The notes below the pieces were generated by a model. It did not search any database, was not told the origin of the DNA, and worked only from the letters and a program-made list of their open reading frames with translations. Position numbers and translations under genes: made by a program. From positions 3,560,763 through 3,624,762 of the forward strand of contig NZ_UIGI01000001.1 of the NCBI RefSeq assembly GCF_900446255.1: 64,000 bases of DNA, given 5' to 3'. Shown here piece by piece: positions 21,473-31,349 of this stretch (positions within the stretch are counted from its first letter, which is position 1; the number at the start of each line of letters is the position of its first letter). The stretch is from Buttiauxella agrestis (lineage in GTDB: Bacteria; Pseudomonadota; Gammaproteobacteria; Enterobacterales; Enterobacteriaceae).

Positions 21473-22734
21473 TTCATCGCCCCCGCCATTGGCATCTGCA
21501 TTGGCATTGCCATCTCATGTTGATGTTCAGGCTCTTTTTCCTGGGGCAAAGCACTGCGCAAGCTGGCTTCGGAATCAATCAGGAACTGCCCGGAAGTCAC
21601 AACTTTGTCGCCCTCTTTCAGCCCTTGTTTAATCTCCACCCAGCCATTTTGAGCCGTACCCACCACCACGTTAACCGGGTTAAAATGGCCGTCATTCTGT
21701 GTCACTAACACCCGGCTGGCACTTCCGGTTTCAATCAGTGCTTCTTCAGGAATCGCCAACACCGGCGGCAGGACAGGCGAATTCGCCAGCGTGACATTGA
21801 GGTACATGCCCGGCTTGAGTTTCATTTGCGAATTTTCCAACACAATGCGCGCTTTCAGCGTGCGCGTGGTGGTTTCCATGTTGGGTAGCAACTCACTCAC
21901 ACGTCCGTGGAAAGTCTCTCCCGGCCAGCTATCCGATGAAGCCTGAATTTCGCTTCCCACTTGCAGCACTTGTGCCTGAGTTTGCGGGTAATCAATCACA
22001 ATCCACACCGACTTGAGGCTGGCAATTTCAAATAGCGGTGCAGTAGCCGCAACTTGCGCGCCTTCTCGCGTATCCAGCTTATTGATATAACCCGCCTGCT
22101 TTGCTCGCACGGTGACACGCGTCTGCGGCTTTCCCGTTTTCTCCACCAGGCGAATAATCTCCGCAGGCATGAACTGGAGTTGCAGGCGTTCTCGCGCGGC
22201 AGACGTTAACGCGCTGTCGCCCAACTGGCGCACGGCCAGATATTCTTGTTGAGCCGCCGTCCACTCTGGTATCCATAATTGAGCCAACGGCTCACCCGCC
22301 TTAACGAATTGCTGCGGCGCATTTACAAACAACTTCTCAACTACGCCATTAGCGCTGGCCGGGATTATCTGCACGCTGCGTTCATCCGTTGAAACCGTGG
22401 CAAATGCATCAAACTGATAATCCAGAACTTTCTTCTCGGCCTGCGCCGTTTTAATACCCAGATTCTGCTGTTGGCGAGCGCTTACCGTCACCCCGCCCTC
22501 TTCCGTGGCTTCATCCGCGTAACGCGGCACCAGGTCCATATCCATAAACGGTGATTTTCCGGGTTTATCAAAACGCTGACCGGGTGTCATCGGGTCATAC
22601 CAATAGAGAACTTTCCGTTCAGATTGAGCCGCTGGCGCGAGGGTGCCGTGGCTTTGCTTGCCCACGTAATACCCCGCGCCGAGTGCGCCCGCGATGGCGA
22701 GTGCGACAAAAGAGAGCTTCGTTATTGTTTTCAT
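21469..22734 (-). CDS. cusB: CusB-type membrane fusion protein with Met/His-rich tail
   Basis: Periplasmic adaptor joining the RND pump to the outer-membrane channel. 421 residues: N-terminal membrane anchor ([17 protein letters not shown]), a heavy-metal-binding segment ([20 protein letters not shown], about residues 45-64, followed by MDMDLVP), lipoyl and beta-barrel domains. The last ~20 residues are unusually rich in Met and His ([15 protein letters not shown]). CusF, the usual Cu/Ag chaperone, is absent nearby, so this tail might take part of its role; that is inference. The stop of cusC and this start share one base (TAATG). Confidence 0.91.
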   Translation of the reverse strand: MKTITKLSFVALAIAGALGAGYYVGKQSHGTLAPAAQSERKVLYWYDPMTPGQRFDKPGKSPFMDMDLVPRYADEATEEGGVTVSARQQQNLGIKTAQAEKKVLDYQFDAFATVSTDERSVQIIPASANGVVEKLFVNAPQQFVKAGEPLAQLWIPEWTAAQQEYLAVRQLGDSALTSAARERLQLQFMPAEIIRLVEKTGKPQTRVTVRAKQAGYINKLDTREGAQVAATAPLFEIASLKSVWIVIDYPQTQAQVLQVGSEIQASSDSWPGETFHGRVSELLPNMETTTRTLKARIVLENSQMKLKPGMYLNVTLANSPVLPPVLAIPEEALIETGSASRVLVTQNDGHFNPVNVVVGTAQNGWVEIKQGLKEGDKVVTSGQFLIDSEASLRSALPQEKEPEHQHEMAMPMQMPMAGAMK

Positions 22735-23990
22735 TATTGGTTTTCATCCTGTGGCGTCAGATAGCGAATAGCGGCCCAGGTTTCAGCCACGGATTTCTCC
22801 GCGCTATTCGCGGTCAGTTCGGTATCAAGTAACGTGCGGCGGGCATTGAGCAAATCGGAAAGCGTGGATTGCCCGGATCGGTATTGCGCTTCAATCAGTG
22901 AAAGGCGCTGGCGTTGTAGGGGTAGAATTTCTTCTTGCTGGCGCTGCCAGAGGGTTTGAGCGGCCTGATATTGCGCCACCAGCGTACGAACCAGAGCCAC
23001 GCGCTCGCGTTTCGCTAAAGCCAATTGATCGTTAGCTTCCATTGATCGCGACATATCAGCCGCCAGATCTTTGTCCTGGCGTTGAGATTTAAACATCGGT
23101 AAATCAACGGTAAACATCACGCCCGCCATGTCGTCGTAATCATCGGCGCGATGAGCGTAGTACACCTCAACGCCAACATTCGGCTTCGCTGCCACCGCAG
23201 ACTGAGCCGAACGCGCTTTGGCAACATCTGCCTCGCGCGCCGCTTCAATCACTTCAGGATGCAGCCCGACGCTTTGCTCAAGAACAGCAGGGTCCGCTGG
23301 CAGGCGCTGATAACGGGGTAACGAGCCACGTGCGTTATCAATTTGTTCGCCGGTTAATTGCAGCAAACGAGTCTGAGCCAGCGTCACATCACGCTGTGCG
23401 AGGGTCACTTTGTCCTGCATGCCTAAAAGCGTCATGCGAATATCCATCACGCTGGATGCCGGTGAGCTTCCGCTGGCCACCGTGGCTTTTTGCACGCCAA
23501 TCTGGCGCTCAGTTTCTGCGACCAGTTTTTGAGCCGCCGTCAGGACCTTTTGTGATAACGCTAAATCCAGCCACGCCTGGGCGGCCGATCTTTGCAGCGT
23601 CGCGCGAATCACCTCCGCTTTTGCAACACTGCTGGCTGACTGAGCCAGAATCGTTTCTGCTTTGCGGTCGCGTTTATCCTCGCTGACGTAATCTTGCATG
23701 ATACCGATGCGCTGCATGGTCATGCCTTCGCGGGTAAAACGGTGGCTGTTGCCGCCCTGTACCGGGACGTTTTCAATGCCAAATTTCAGTTTTGGGTCAG
23801 GTAGCTGGCGAGCAGAATCCGCCATCGCATTCAGGGCATTGCTCTGATTACGGTTAGCAGAAAGTTCTGCGGAATAGTGAACAGCCGCGGTCAGGGTCTG
23901 TTGCAGGCTGAACTCTGCCGCATGAGCGGCAGAGACAGACGCAGCAACCAGCACCCCGCCGAGCCATAAGCTCAGGGAATGTTGTTTCAT
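22734..23990 (-). CDS. CusC/CzcC-like outer-membrane efflux protein
   Basis: TolC-superfamily channel, outer-membrane part of the tripartite pump. 418 residues with a cleavable signal peptide (VSAAHAAEFSLQQTL) and two outer-membrane-efflux repeats rich in long helices. It lacks the lipobox of E. coli CusC and is shorter than that protein (about 460 residues), so it is closer to CzcC-type channels. Start ATG 23990 has GAGG six bases upstream. First large gene of the pump; it follows a 36-aa secreted-peptide ORF by 11 bases. Confidence 0.88.
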   Translation of the reverse strand: MKQHSLSLWLGGVLVAASVSAAHAAEFSLQQTLTAAVHYSAELSANRNQSNALNAMADSARQLPDPKLKFGIENVPVQGGNSHRFTREGMTMQRIGIMQDYVSEDKRDRKAETILAQSASSVAKAEVIRATLQRSAAQAWLDLALSQKVLTAAQKLVAETERQIGVQKATVASGSSPASSVMDIRMTLLGMQDKVTLAQRDVTLAQTRLLQLTGEQIDNARGSLPRYQRLPADPAVLEQSVGLHPEVIEAAREADVAKARSAQSAVAAKPNVGVEVYYAHRADDYDDMAGVMFTVDLPMFKSQRQDKDLAADMSRSMEANDQLALAKRERVALVRTLVAQYQAAQTLWQRQQEEILPLQRQRLSLIEAQYRSGQSTLSDLLNARRTLLDTELTANSAEKSVAETWAAIRYLTPQDENQ

Positions 23991-24001
23991 GACGGCCTCG
24001 G

Positions 24002-24112
24002 TTACTTAGTCGGCGTAACGGAGACGAGTTGGGAAGCGGCATGAGCCACAGAAAAGAAAGCAAAAACGGACAGCGCAGCGGCTGCAAAGGAACGTGCAAA
24101 AATAACAGACAT
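24002..24112 (-). CDS. 36-aa predicted secreted peptide in the metal-efflux operon
   Basis: Minus-strand ORF with a good ribosome site (GGAGA, six bases before the ATG at 24112). The product starts MSVIFARSFAAAALSVFAFF and reads on to a classic signal-peptidase site (VAHA), leaving a mature part of only about 11 residues (SQLVSVTPTK with a leading Ala). It ends 11 bases before the next gene's ATG. It might be a truncated CusF-type chaperone, a leader that couples translation, or a real tiny periplasmic peptide. No family recognised. Confidence 0.55.
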   Translation of the reverse strand: MSVIFARSFAAAALSVFAFFSVAHAASQLVSVTPTK

Positions 24113-24175
24113 AAAAATCTCCAGAACCAAAGTCAAAGGATGGCGAAACGCGCATGAACCAAGACAGTGCTGGAG

Positions 24176-24586
24176 TTATTCTCTAAAACGACAAAACCGT
24201 ATTGTGGCGGGAGGGCCGGTTGCAGGTGGGGTTAACAGCGCAACGGAAGTGACCACTTCCTGACATTCAGGGATCACTAAGGCCAGAGTGTCAGTGACCG
24301 GCAATGCGACCAACGAACTATAGCCATTATCTTTTTGCATCACGTCCGGAATACAGTGCTTATCACACAGTGATCCTTTCGCTTTCACAATATTCCAATG
24401 GTTTTTCATCAGCATATGTTCGCTATGCTGAATAGAAAGTGAGGACGCGCTAATTTCTACCGGGCAGTCGTGCGATGCCACCGCGACCTGGCTGTTGACA
24501 AACAGCCAGCCAAACGCCAACAGCAGCATCAAAAGATGCTTCCTGAAAAAGCGTAAACGGCTTGTCGACCAGAACGTGGATTGCAA
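24176..24586 (-). CDS. Secreted Cys/His-containing protein, likely metal-responsive (CzcI/CopL-like position)
   Basis: First gene of the metal-efflux operon, 136 residues. TTG start at 24586 is supported by AGGGG eight bases upstream. The N-terminus is basic then hydrophobic (HLLMLLLAFGWLFV), cleaving near VAVASHDCP. The mature part carries metal-ligand-like residues: HDCP, HSEHMLMKNHW and CDKHC. Small secreted proteins of this type (CzcI, CopL, DUF2946-like) often lead heavy-metal operons elsewhere. I do not recognise a precise family; the role is inferred from position and composition. Confidence 0.65.
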   Translation of the reverse strand: MQSTFWSTSRLRFFRKHLLMLLLAFGWLFVNSQVAVASHDCPVEISASSLSIQHSEHMLMKNHWNIVKAKGSLCDKHCIPDVMQKDNGYSSLVALPVTDTLALVIPECQEVVTSVALLTPPATGPPATIRFCRFRE

Positions 24587-24972
24587 GGTATTGCCCCTGA
24601 AATATGTGAGGCGGCAGTATAAGCATCAGAGCTTTTTAATTTAAAGGGATTTTTAGTTGTTTTACATTTAGCGAAATAATTAACAATTACGTAATATAAT
24701 CTTAATTAATTACCCTCCAAATGATTATTAACAGAGCAATAAGCGATATAAATATATACCGCTAATCAATAAGTAAATGTCATAATTGCAATGCTGTCGA
24801 CAAAAGTGTCATGACGGCAGTAGGAAGCTGACTAAATTTGATGCTCATCAGAAATCTACGCCAATGATTCAGGCAGATTGGCTCCGTTTTCGCTGACGAC
24901 TGCAAAGCGTCTTATTATTTTATTTCTGGCATGGCGTTGCGTTGAGATACCTGAACGCAACAGGGGGCTTTA
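24587..24972. other. Divergent intergenic region between the metal operon and dcuC
   Basis: 386 AT-rich bases without a supported gene. It must hold the metal-operon promoter (minus, close to 24587-24700) and the dcuC promoter (plus). An FNR-like site lies at 24838-24851. No CusR-like palindrome was recognised with confidence. Confidence 0.6.
24838..24851 (+). promoter_or_regulatory. FNR-like site upstream of dcuC
   Basis: TTGATGCTCATCAG matches the FNR consensus TTGAT-N4-ATCAA at nine of ten defined positions. It lies about 122 bases before the dcuC ATG. dcuC is FNR-activated in E. coli, so the match fits the biology; the transcription start is not known here. Confidence 0.6.
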
Positions 24973-26355
24973 ATGCTGACAACTATTGAATTACTTATTG
25001 GGGTTGTGGTTATTGTTGGTGTAGCTCGCTACATCATCAAAGGCTACTCCGCTACCGGCGTATTATTCGTCGGTGGCTTAACGTTACTGATTATTAGTGC
25101 CTTGATGGGCCACAAAGTTTTACCTGCCAGCGCTGAAAGCACCGGCTATACCGCAACTGACATCGTCGAATATGTCAAAATCCTGCTGATGAGCCGCGGT
25201 GGCGATCTCGGCATGATGATCATGATGCTTTGCGGTTTCGCATCGTACATGACGCACATCGGCGCTAACGATATGGTGGTAAAGCTTGCCTCTAAGCCAC
25301 TGAAATTAATTAACTCACCATACATTCTGATGATTGCCGCCTATTTTGTGGCGTGTCTGATGTCACTGGCAGTTTCCTCAGCGACTGGCCTGGGCGTGTT
25401 GTTGATGGCGACCCTGTTCCCGGTCATGGTGAACGTGGGTATTAGCCGTGGTGCGGCGGCTGCAATTTGCGCCTCCCCTGCTGCAATCATCCTGTCCCCG
25501 ACTTCAGGCGACGTGGTATTAGCCGCGAAAGCCGCAGAAATGTCATTGGTAGATTTTGCCTTTAAAACCACGGTGCCAATTTCTATCGCTGCCATTATCG
25601 CCATGGCGATTGCCCACTTCTTCTGGCAACGCTATCTGGATAAAAAAGAAAACGTCAGCCACGAAATGCTCGATGTCAGCGAAATCCAGACTACCGCACC
25701 ATCTTTCTATGCCATTCTGCCGTTTACACCAATTATTGGCGTGCTGATTTTCGACGGTAAATGGGGTCCGCAGCTGCACATCATCGCCATTTTGGTTATC
25801 TGTATTCTAATTGCTGCGGTGATTGAGTTCTTCCGTAGTTTCAAAGCGCAAACCGTCTTCTCCGGTCTGGAAGTCTGCTACCGCGGCATGGCTGATGCCT
25901 TTGCCAACGTGGTCATGCTGTTGGTTGCCGCGGGCGTATTCGCACAAGGCCTGAGCACCATTGGCTTTATCCAGAGTCTGATTTCCATTGCGACGTCGTT
26001 CGGTTCCGCAAGCATCATTCTGATGCTGGTGCTGGTCGTGCTGACCATGCTGGCTGCAATGACCACCGGTTCCGGTAACGCGCCGTTCTATGCTTTTGTG
26101 GAGATGATCCCGAAACTGGCTCATTCCTCCGGCATTAACCCGGCGTATCTGGCGATTCCCATGCTGCAAGCCTCAAACCTTGGCCGTACCATTTCTCCGG
26201 TATCCGGTGTGGTCGTCGCGGTGGCAGGTATGGCAAAAATCTCACCGTTTGAAGTCGTGAAACGCACTTCAGTGCCGGTTGCTGTCGGGCTGATTGTGGT
26301 GATTATTGCCACCGAAGTCCTGGTGCCTTCTGCCGCTGCCGTTATTGGCGGTTAA
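24973..26355 (+). CDS. dcuC: Anaerobic C4-dicarboxylate transporter DcuC
   Basis: Inner-membrane carrier for succinate efflux and C4-dicarboxylate exchange during anaerobic fermentation. 460 residues with about 12 hydrophobic helices, nearly collinear with the 461-residue E. coli protein (MLTTIELLIGVVVIVGVARY). GGGGG at 24963-24967 precedes the ATG. It converges with dpiA. With citrate lyase nearby, it would export the succinate made from citrate. Confidence 0.96.
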   Translation: MLTTIELLIGVVVIVGVARYIIKGYSATGVLFVGGLTLLIISALMGHKVLPASAESTGYTATDIVEYVKILLMSRGGDLGMMIMMLCGFASYMTHIGANDMVVKLASKPLKLINSPYILMIAAYFVACLMSLAVSSATGLGVLLMATLFPVMVNVGISRGAAAAICASPAAIILSPTSGDVVLAAKAAEMSLVDFAFKTTVPISIAAIIAMAIAHFFWQRYLDKKENVSHEMLDVSEIQTTAPSFYAILPFTPIIGVLIFDGKWGPQLHIIAILVICILIAAVIEFFRSFKAQTVFSGLEVCYRGMADAFANVVMLLVAAGVFAQGLSTIGFIQSLISIATSFGSASIILMLVLVVLTMLAAMTTGSGNAPFYAFVEMIPKLAHSSGINPAYLAIPMLQASNLGRTISPVSGVVVAVAGMAKISPFEVVKRTSVPVAVGLIVVIIATEVLVPSAAAVIGG

Positions 26356-26373
26356 ACCCGTTCGCATACCCGC

Positions 26374-27054
26374 TCACAGCGATCTATATGTGCGCTGTGG
26401 GCGTCCTACTTTTCCATAAACAATCTCCGCCATAATCTGCTGTCGCCCTGCGGCAAACTCAAGATAACGCCTCGCCGTAGTACGACTCAGTTTCAACTCC
26501 TGCGCCACGGTTTCTGCGGTATGTCGCGCATCCGGGTCAGCAAACAACAACTGCACTTTGGCCAGTGTTAACGCATCAATACCCGCGGGCAATTCCTCTT
26601 TCCGCTCGCCACGCGCATAAGCATTAAACATGTCGTCTATCTGCCGCTGGCTGGCGCTCGCATGGCTGACGAGCAATTGCATTCGCTGCTGATAACGTTC
26701 GAGCGTTTGGCTCAGGCGTTCATAGGCAATCGGCTTCACCAGATAGTCAAAGACACCCCCACGCACCGCCTCCGCGACGGTTTCCATATCACTTGCGGCC
26801 GTAGTAAACACTACGCCACCAGCAAAGCGTGCCTGGGTCAGCTCGTGCAAAAGCGTGATGCCTTTGCCATCGGGTAAATAATTATCCAGCAGAATCAGTG
26901 CAGGTTTAAAACGCTCAATCATCATTCGTGCCTGCGCTAAATTGCCCGCCAGCCACACCTGCCCACAACCGTGGAATCGACGAATAAACTCGGCATGCAT
27001 TTCTGCCAGCGGAGTTTCATCTTCAACAATCAGAATCGTTAGAGCTTGAGCCAT
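26374..27054 (-). CDS. dpiA: Response regulator DpiA (CitB) of citrate sensing
   Basis: CitB-type response regulator that activates the cit genes and, in E. coli, can bind A/T-rich origin DNA. 226 residues: receiver domain with the acidic pocket (VEDE) and phospho-acceptor Asp in LILLDNYLPDG (near residue 57), the Lys in LVKPIAYERL, and a C-terminal HTH (TAETVAQELKLSRTTARRYLE). It overlaps dpiB by about 30 bases. Confidence 0.94.
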   Translation of the reverse strand: MAQALTILIVEDETPLAEMHAEFIRRFHGCGQVWLAGNLAQARMMIERFKPALILLDNYLPDGKGITLLHELTQARFAGGVVFTTAASDMETVAEAVRGGVFDYLVKPIAYERLSQTLERYQQRMQLLVSHASASQRQIDDMFNAYARGERKEELPAGIDALTLAKVQLLFADPDARHTAETVAQELKLSRTTARRYLEFAAGRQQIMAEIVYGKVGRPQRTYRSL

Positions 27055-28684
27055 AAATGATCTTCACTTTCGGAATAAAAACAGTAAATAAAGAGCCGGA
27101 CGGTTCATTATCTTCAATCGTAATAATACCGCCGCACCGCTCCACATAGCTGGCTATAAGATACAGACCAATGCCGTGTTCTCCGGGCGCATCAGTTTTG
27201 GTGCTGACTCCCTGGTCAAAAATCACTTCGCGCAAGGCTTCAGGCACCCCGCAACCGCTGTCAGCCACCTCAATAATCACTTCATTACCTTCATCACTTA
27301 GCCAAAGCTCAACGCTCTTATCACTCTCGGGATAATTCAGGCAGGCTTCAAAAGCGTTATCCAGCAGATTACCCACTACGGCGGCAAACTCGGTGCTGTC
27401 CAGTCCTTCCGGCAAATGGCGAAGCTGGCTGCCAGGGTTAATATTGAGCATCAGCCCCAGTTCCCTGGCACGCTGCCATTTACCGAACAGTAGCCCCGCG
27501 ACCTGTCGGTCATCAAAGGAACCGCGCAGGAAATCAATTAAATCCTGCTGTGCCTGCGACTCGCCTTTCACCATCGCCAGCACCTGGTCGTACTCTTTCA
27601 TTTGCAGCAGACCACTGAGCGTAGACATCCAGTTAAGGTGTTCGTGCCTTAATGCACGCAGGCTATCAACGTATTGTTTAACCTGCGTCAATTGTGCATT
27701 GAGTGCACTGATTTCATCTTTACTGCGAAAGCTGATAATCGCGCCTAACAGTTCATCGCCGGACCAAATCACCCCGCGATTGGCAATCACGTTCAAGCCG
27801 TTAAAAGTACACAGCACATCCCGCCGTTCTTGTTCGATGTGTTCCGTGAAAAAGGATGCAGGGTGCACCACTTCGGCGATAGGTTTTGCCAGCCACTGCC
27901 TGCCCGGTGAGCTTAACCCCAGCATTTTACGCGCGTTGCGATTAATCGCCGTGATAACACCGTCGGGATCGACGGCGATCAACCCTTCAAATACCGAGCC
28001 GAATAGCGCCTCCTGCTGGCGAACCACCTGAGCAATCTGCTGCGGTTCCATGCCTAACATCTGCCTACGGATATGGGCGGCAAAAAACCACGACAACAGC
28101 AGCAAAATCACCAGAATCAGGACAAACACCCCAACCAGCGGCAAGAGAAAATCAAGCCGCCAGCTATCTATTTTGCTGACCAGATACCCCAGCGACACCA
28201 CCCCGATGACTTTCCCCTGCTCGTCAAAAATTGGCGTTTTGGCGCGCATCGCCAGGCCAATCGAGCCTTTGCCGGTAATAAAGTAGCTTTCGCCCTTTTC
28301 GAGCGCTCCGGGTTTTGTCCATTGCATCGGCCGGCCGATTTGTTGAGGATTGGGATGATAAAGCCGGATGGAGTTGCGGTCGCCAATGACCACATAATCG
28401 AAATCAGAACCCGTTGCCATCTTGCCGACAATCTCGGACAGACGCTGACTGTCTCTGTTTTTTACCGCCTCAACCAGGCTGTCATTAGACGCAATAATTT
28501 TCGCCTGATGCATCGCCATATCACGCACATGGTTGGTCAGATAATCTTCAAAACTGGCGGATAAATACTGGCCAAGTGCCGCCATCAACAGAAGGGAAAT
28601 CAGGAGGAGTAATAAAAAAATGCGTAGCGGAAAGGCAATACGACGTAGAAATCGAAACTCTTTCGCGGGGGTTTTGCCAAACAT
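27023..28684 (-). CDS. dpiB: Sensor histidine kinase DpiB (CitA), citrate sensor
   Basis: Membrane kinase that senses citrate and phosphorylates DpiA. I chose ATG 28684 because AAAGGA lies about six bases upstream; the ATG at 28690 sits directly on that ribosome site. About 553 residues: transmembrane helix, periplasmic PAS-like citrate-binding domain (about 45-175), second helix, cytoplasmic PAS (INRNARKMLG), the phosphorylated His in LRHEHLNWMSTLSGL, and the ATPase domain (GNLLDNAFEA, GEHGIGLYLI). Divergent from citC. Confidence 0.94.
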   Translation of the reverse strand: MFGKTPAKEFRFLRRIAFPLRIFLLLLLISLLLMAALGQYLSASFEDYLTNHVRDMAMHQAKIIASNDSLVEAVKNRDSQRLSEIVGKMATGSDFDYVVIGDRNSIRLYHPNPQQIGRPMQWTKPGALEKGESYFITGKGSIGLAMRAKTPIFDEQGKVIGVVSLGYLVSKIDSWRLDFLLPLVGVFVLILVILLLLSWFFAAHIRRQMLGMEPQQIAQVVRQQEALFGSVFEGLIAVDPDGVITAINRNARKMLGLSSPGRQWLAKPIAEVVHPASFFTEHIEQERRDVLCTFNGLNVIANRGVIWSGDELLGAIISFRSKDEISALNAQLTQVKQYVDSLRALRHEHLNWMSTLSGLLQMKEYDQVLAMVKGESQAQQDLIDFLRGSFDDRQVAGLLFGKWQRARELGLMLNINPGSQLRHLPEGLDSTEFAAVVGNLLDNAFEACLNYPESDKSVELWLSDEGNEVIIEVADSGCGVPEALREVIFDQGVSTKTDAPGEHGIGLYLIASYVERCGGIITIEDNEPSGSLFTVFIPKVKIIYGSSSNDSDC

Positions 28685-29065
28685 TGCCATTCCTTTATTA
28701 GCACTTTAAATAGCAGACGAATGTAACCAATTTGTTTTCAAACGCGCCCATCAAAACGGCTCAAATCGTTACAGATTCCATACATTAAATCAATTAAACA
28801 AATAAAAACCGCTACTCAACTCACAGTGAAAATAATTAAGGAAATAAAAACCATTAAGTCTATTTAAACCACTTAACTCTTTGTGAAATATATCAAAATT
28901 AAAAACTTAATTTCTCCGTACGATCGTTGAATTCGCACAGCAGCCTTAACTATGTCGCGATGAGAATGATTGAAAACAAAATGTTATTCATTTGCGACAA
29001 TCGGCAACACATTTATTTCAACAAGTTTCCACCCACGCAATTATTCGCGTGGCAAAAGGATTTTC
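28685..29065. other. Divergent dpiB-citC control region
   Basis: 381 strongly AT-rich bases without a supported gene. It holds the two divergent promoters. DpiA is known to bind A/T-rich sequences, so several runs here are plausible sites, but no defined DpiA box could be marked. A CRP-like site is noted at 28882-28897. Confidence 0.6.
28882..28897. promoter_or_regulatory. CRP-like site upstream of citC
   Basis: TGTGA-AATATA-TCAAA resembles the CRP consensus TGTGA-N6-TCACA at most positions. Catabolite control of citrate fermentation is expected. Match is imperfect. Confidence 0.35.
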
Positions 29066-30142
29066 ATGTTCAGTAATATCGTATTAGCCCGGGTTAAACG
29101 CGCAGAAAATAAAAAGATGGCTGAGATTACGCGTTTTCTCCGTGCCAACTCGCTGAGCATCGATACCACGGTAGAAATCTTTATTACACTAACCCGTGAT
29201 GAACAGCTTATTGCCTGCGGGGGAATTGCCGGAAATATCATTAAGTGTGTCGCCATCAGTGAATCTGCACGCGGTGAAGGTTTAGCCCTGACACTCGCCA
29301 CCGAATTAATCAATTTAGCCTTTGAACGACAAAGCACCCATCTTTTCATCTACACCAAAAGTCACAACGAAGCGCTGTTTAAACAGTGCGGCTTTTATAC
29401 TCTCGCCAGCGTGCCTGGCGTCATGGTGCTGATGGAAAATAGCGCCACGCGCCTGCAACGTTACGCCAGTTACCTCACCACACTGCGCCAGGACGGCAAT
29501 AAAATCGGCTGCATCGTGATGAACGCCAACCCGTTCACTCTCGGCCACCGCTATCTGATTCAAAAAGCGGCCGCACAATGCGACTGGCTGCACGTGTTTA
29601 TGGTGAAAGAAGACACCTCGCGCTTCCCTTACGAAGACCGCCTCACACTGGTGCGCGCTGGCACCGCCGACATCGCCAAAATCACGGTTCATCGTGGCTC
29701 GGAGTACATGATTTCTCGCGCCACTTTCCCCTGCTACTTCATCAAAGAGCAGAGCGTAATTAACCACTGTTACACCGAAATCGACTTACAGATTTTCCGC
29801 CAACACCTCGCTCCCGCGCTGGGTATCACGCACCGATTTGTTGGCACCGAACCCTTCTGCAAAGTCACTGCCGGATACAACGCCGATATGTGCCAACGCC
29901 TGACCTCGCCAGCCGACAGCTCCCCGCCCATTGAACTGGTGGAAATTGAACGGCTGCGCTATCGCGGCGTATCCATATCCGCCTCCCTCGTGCGGCAATT
30001 GCTGGTGAAAAAAGATTTCGCAGCCATTGAGCACCTCGTCCCGGAAGCGACCCGAGAATATTTGCAAAACCTGCTTGCCACGCGATCAGAAAGCGCCGCT
30101 GACAGGCAACCGGAACCCGCATTACAAACAGGTGAAAAATGA
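29066..30142 (+). CDS. citC: [Citrate (pro-3S)-lyase] ligase CitC
   Basis: Acetylates the prosthetic group thiol of citrate lyase, activating the enzyme. Start ATG 29066 has AAAAGGA six bases upstream; upstream in-frame codons lie in the control region. 358 residues (E. coli 352): N-terminal GNAT-like domain ([15 protein letters not shown]) and nucleotidyltransferase domain with [13 protein letters not shown] holding the HxGH-type motif. First gene of citCDEFXGT; overlaps citD by 4 bases. Confidence 0.95.
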   Translation: MFSNIVLARVKRAENKKMAEITRFLRANSLSIDTTVEIFITLTRDEQLIACGGIAGNIIKCVAISESARGEGLALTLATELINLAFERQSTHLFIYTKSHNEALFKQCGFYTLASVPGVMVLMENSATRLQRYASYLTTLRQDGNKIGCIVMNANPFTLGHRYLIQKAAAQCDWLHVFMVKEDTSRFPYEDRLTLVRAGTADIAKITVHRGSEYMISRATFPCYFIKEQSVINHCYTEIDLQIFRQHLAPALGITHRFVGTEPFCKVTAGYNADMCQRLTSPADSSPPIELVEIERLRYRGVSISASLVRQLLVKKDFAAIEHLVPEATREYLQNLLATRSESAADRQPEPALQTGEK

Positions 30143-30435
30143 AAATTACCCGCCCCGCCGTCGCCGGCACGCTTGAGTCGGGAGATGTGATGATTCGCAT
30201 TATCCCGCTCGATACCCAGGAAATTGACCTGCAAATCAACAGCAGCGTTGAAAAGCAGTTTGGCGCTGCGATCCACGCCACGCTGATCGAAATTCTCACG
30301 CGCTATGACGTGCGCGGCGTTCAACTGAACGTGGATGATAAAGGCGCGCTGGACTGCATTCTTCGCGCCCGTCTGGAAACGCTACTGGTTCGTGCCAGCG
30401 ACGTTTGTGCTCTGCCGTGGGAGGAATGCCAGTGA
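30139..30435 (+). CDS. citD: Citrate lyase acyl carrier protein (gamma subunit) CitD
   Basis: Carries the phosphoribosyl-dephospho-CoA arm that shuttles acyl groups between the alpha and beta subunits. 98 residues. The attachment serine is in [10 protein letters not shown] (Ser14), as in characterised CitD. Overlaps citC and citE by 4 bases each. Confidence 0.96.
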   Translation: MKITRPAVAGTLESGDVMIRIIPLDTQEIDLQINSSVEKQFGAAIHATLIEILTRYDVRGVQLNVDDKGALDCILRARLETLLVRASDVCALPWEECQ

Positions 30436-31340
30436 TTGCCCCTATCGCCCAGCAGCGGAAAACCCGCACCCGCCGCAGCATGCTGTTCGTCCCCGGTGCG
30501 AATGCTGCCATGGTCAGCAACGCCTTTATCTACCGCGCCGACGCGCTGATGTTTGATCTCGAAGACTCGGTGATTTTGCGCGAGAAAGACGCGGCGCGCC
30601 GTCTCGTCTACCACGCCCTACAGCACCCGCTGTATCAGGAAATCGAAACCATCGTGCGCGTTAACGCGCTGGACTCTGAATACGGTCTGGCGGACCTGGA
30701 AGCGGTCGTGCGCGGTGGAGCCGATATTGTTCGTCTGCCGAAAACCGATTCTGCTCAGGATGTTATCGACATCGAGACTGAAATTGCGCGCATTGAAACT
30801 CAGTGCGGTCGCGAAGCCGGGAGCACGGGCCTGCTGGCGGCAATCGAATCCGCACAGGGCATTACGCAGGCGGTGGCCATTGCCCATTCCTCACCCCGGC
30901 TTATCGGCATCGCGTTAGGCGCAGAAGACTATGTGCGCAACCTGCGCACCGAACGATCGCCTGAGGGCGTTGAGCTGTTATTCGCCCGTTGTTCAATCCT
31001 TCAGGCCGCGCGCGCAGCAGGGATTCAGGCGTTCGATACCGTCTATTCCGATGCCAATAACGAAGCCGGATTTTTACATGAAGCCGCCCACATCAAACAG
31101 TTGGGATTTGACGGCAAATCACTGATCAACCCGCGCCAGATTGAACTCCTGCACAACCTTTATGCCCCGACCCGCAAAGAGGTCGACCATGCACAACGCG
31201 TCGTGGAAGCCGCCGAAGCCTCCGCTCGCGAAGGGCGCGGCGTCGTTTCGCTCAACGGCAAAATGGTAGACAGCCCGGTAATCGAACGCGCACGTCTGGT
31301 ACTCGCCCGGGCAGAGCTTTCTGGCCTTCGTGAAGAATAA
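30432..31340 (+). CDS. citE: Citrate lyase beta subunit CitE
   Basis: Citryl-ACP lyase: splits citryl-ACP to oxaloacetate and acetyl-ACP. I chose GTG 30432, overlapping the citD stop (GTGA), with GGAGG seven bases upstream; the ATG at 30426 is too close to that site. This gives 302 residues, the E. coli length. Family motifs [19 protein letters not shown] and [10 protein letters not shown] (CoA/Mg2+ site) are present in the TIM-barrel HpcH/HpaI-like fold. Confidence 0.96.
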   Translation: MIAPIAQQRKTRTRRSMLFVPGANAAMVSNAFIYRADALMFDLEDSVILREKDAARRLVYHALQHPLYQEIETIVRVNALDSEYGLADLEAVVRGGADIVRLPKTDSAQDVIDIETEIARIETQCGREAGSTGLLAAIESAQGITQAVAIAHSSPRLIGIALGAEDYVRNLRTERSPEGVELLFARCSILQAARAAGIQAFDTVYSDANNEAGFLHEAAHIKQLGFDGKSLINPRQIELLHNLYAPTRKEVDHAQRVVEAAEASAREGRGVVSLNGKMVDSPVIERARLVLARAELSGLREE

Positions 31341-31349
31341 GGAATCACA

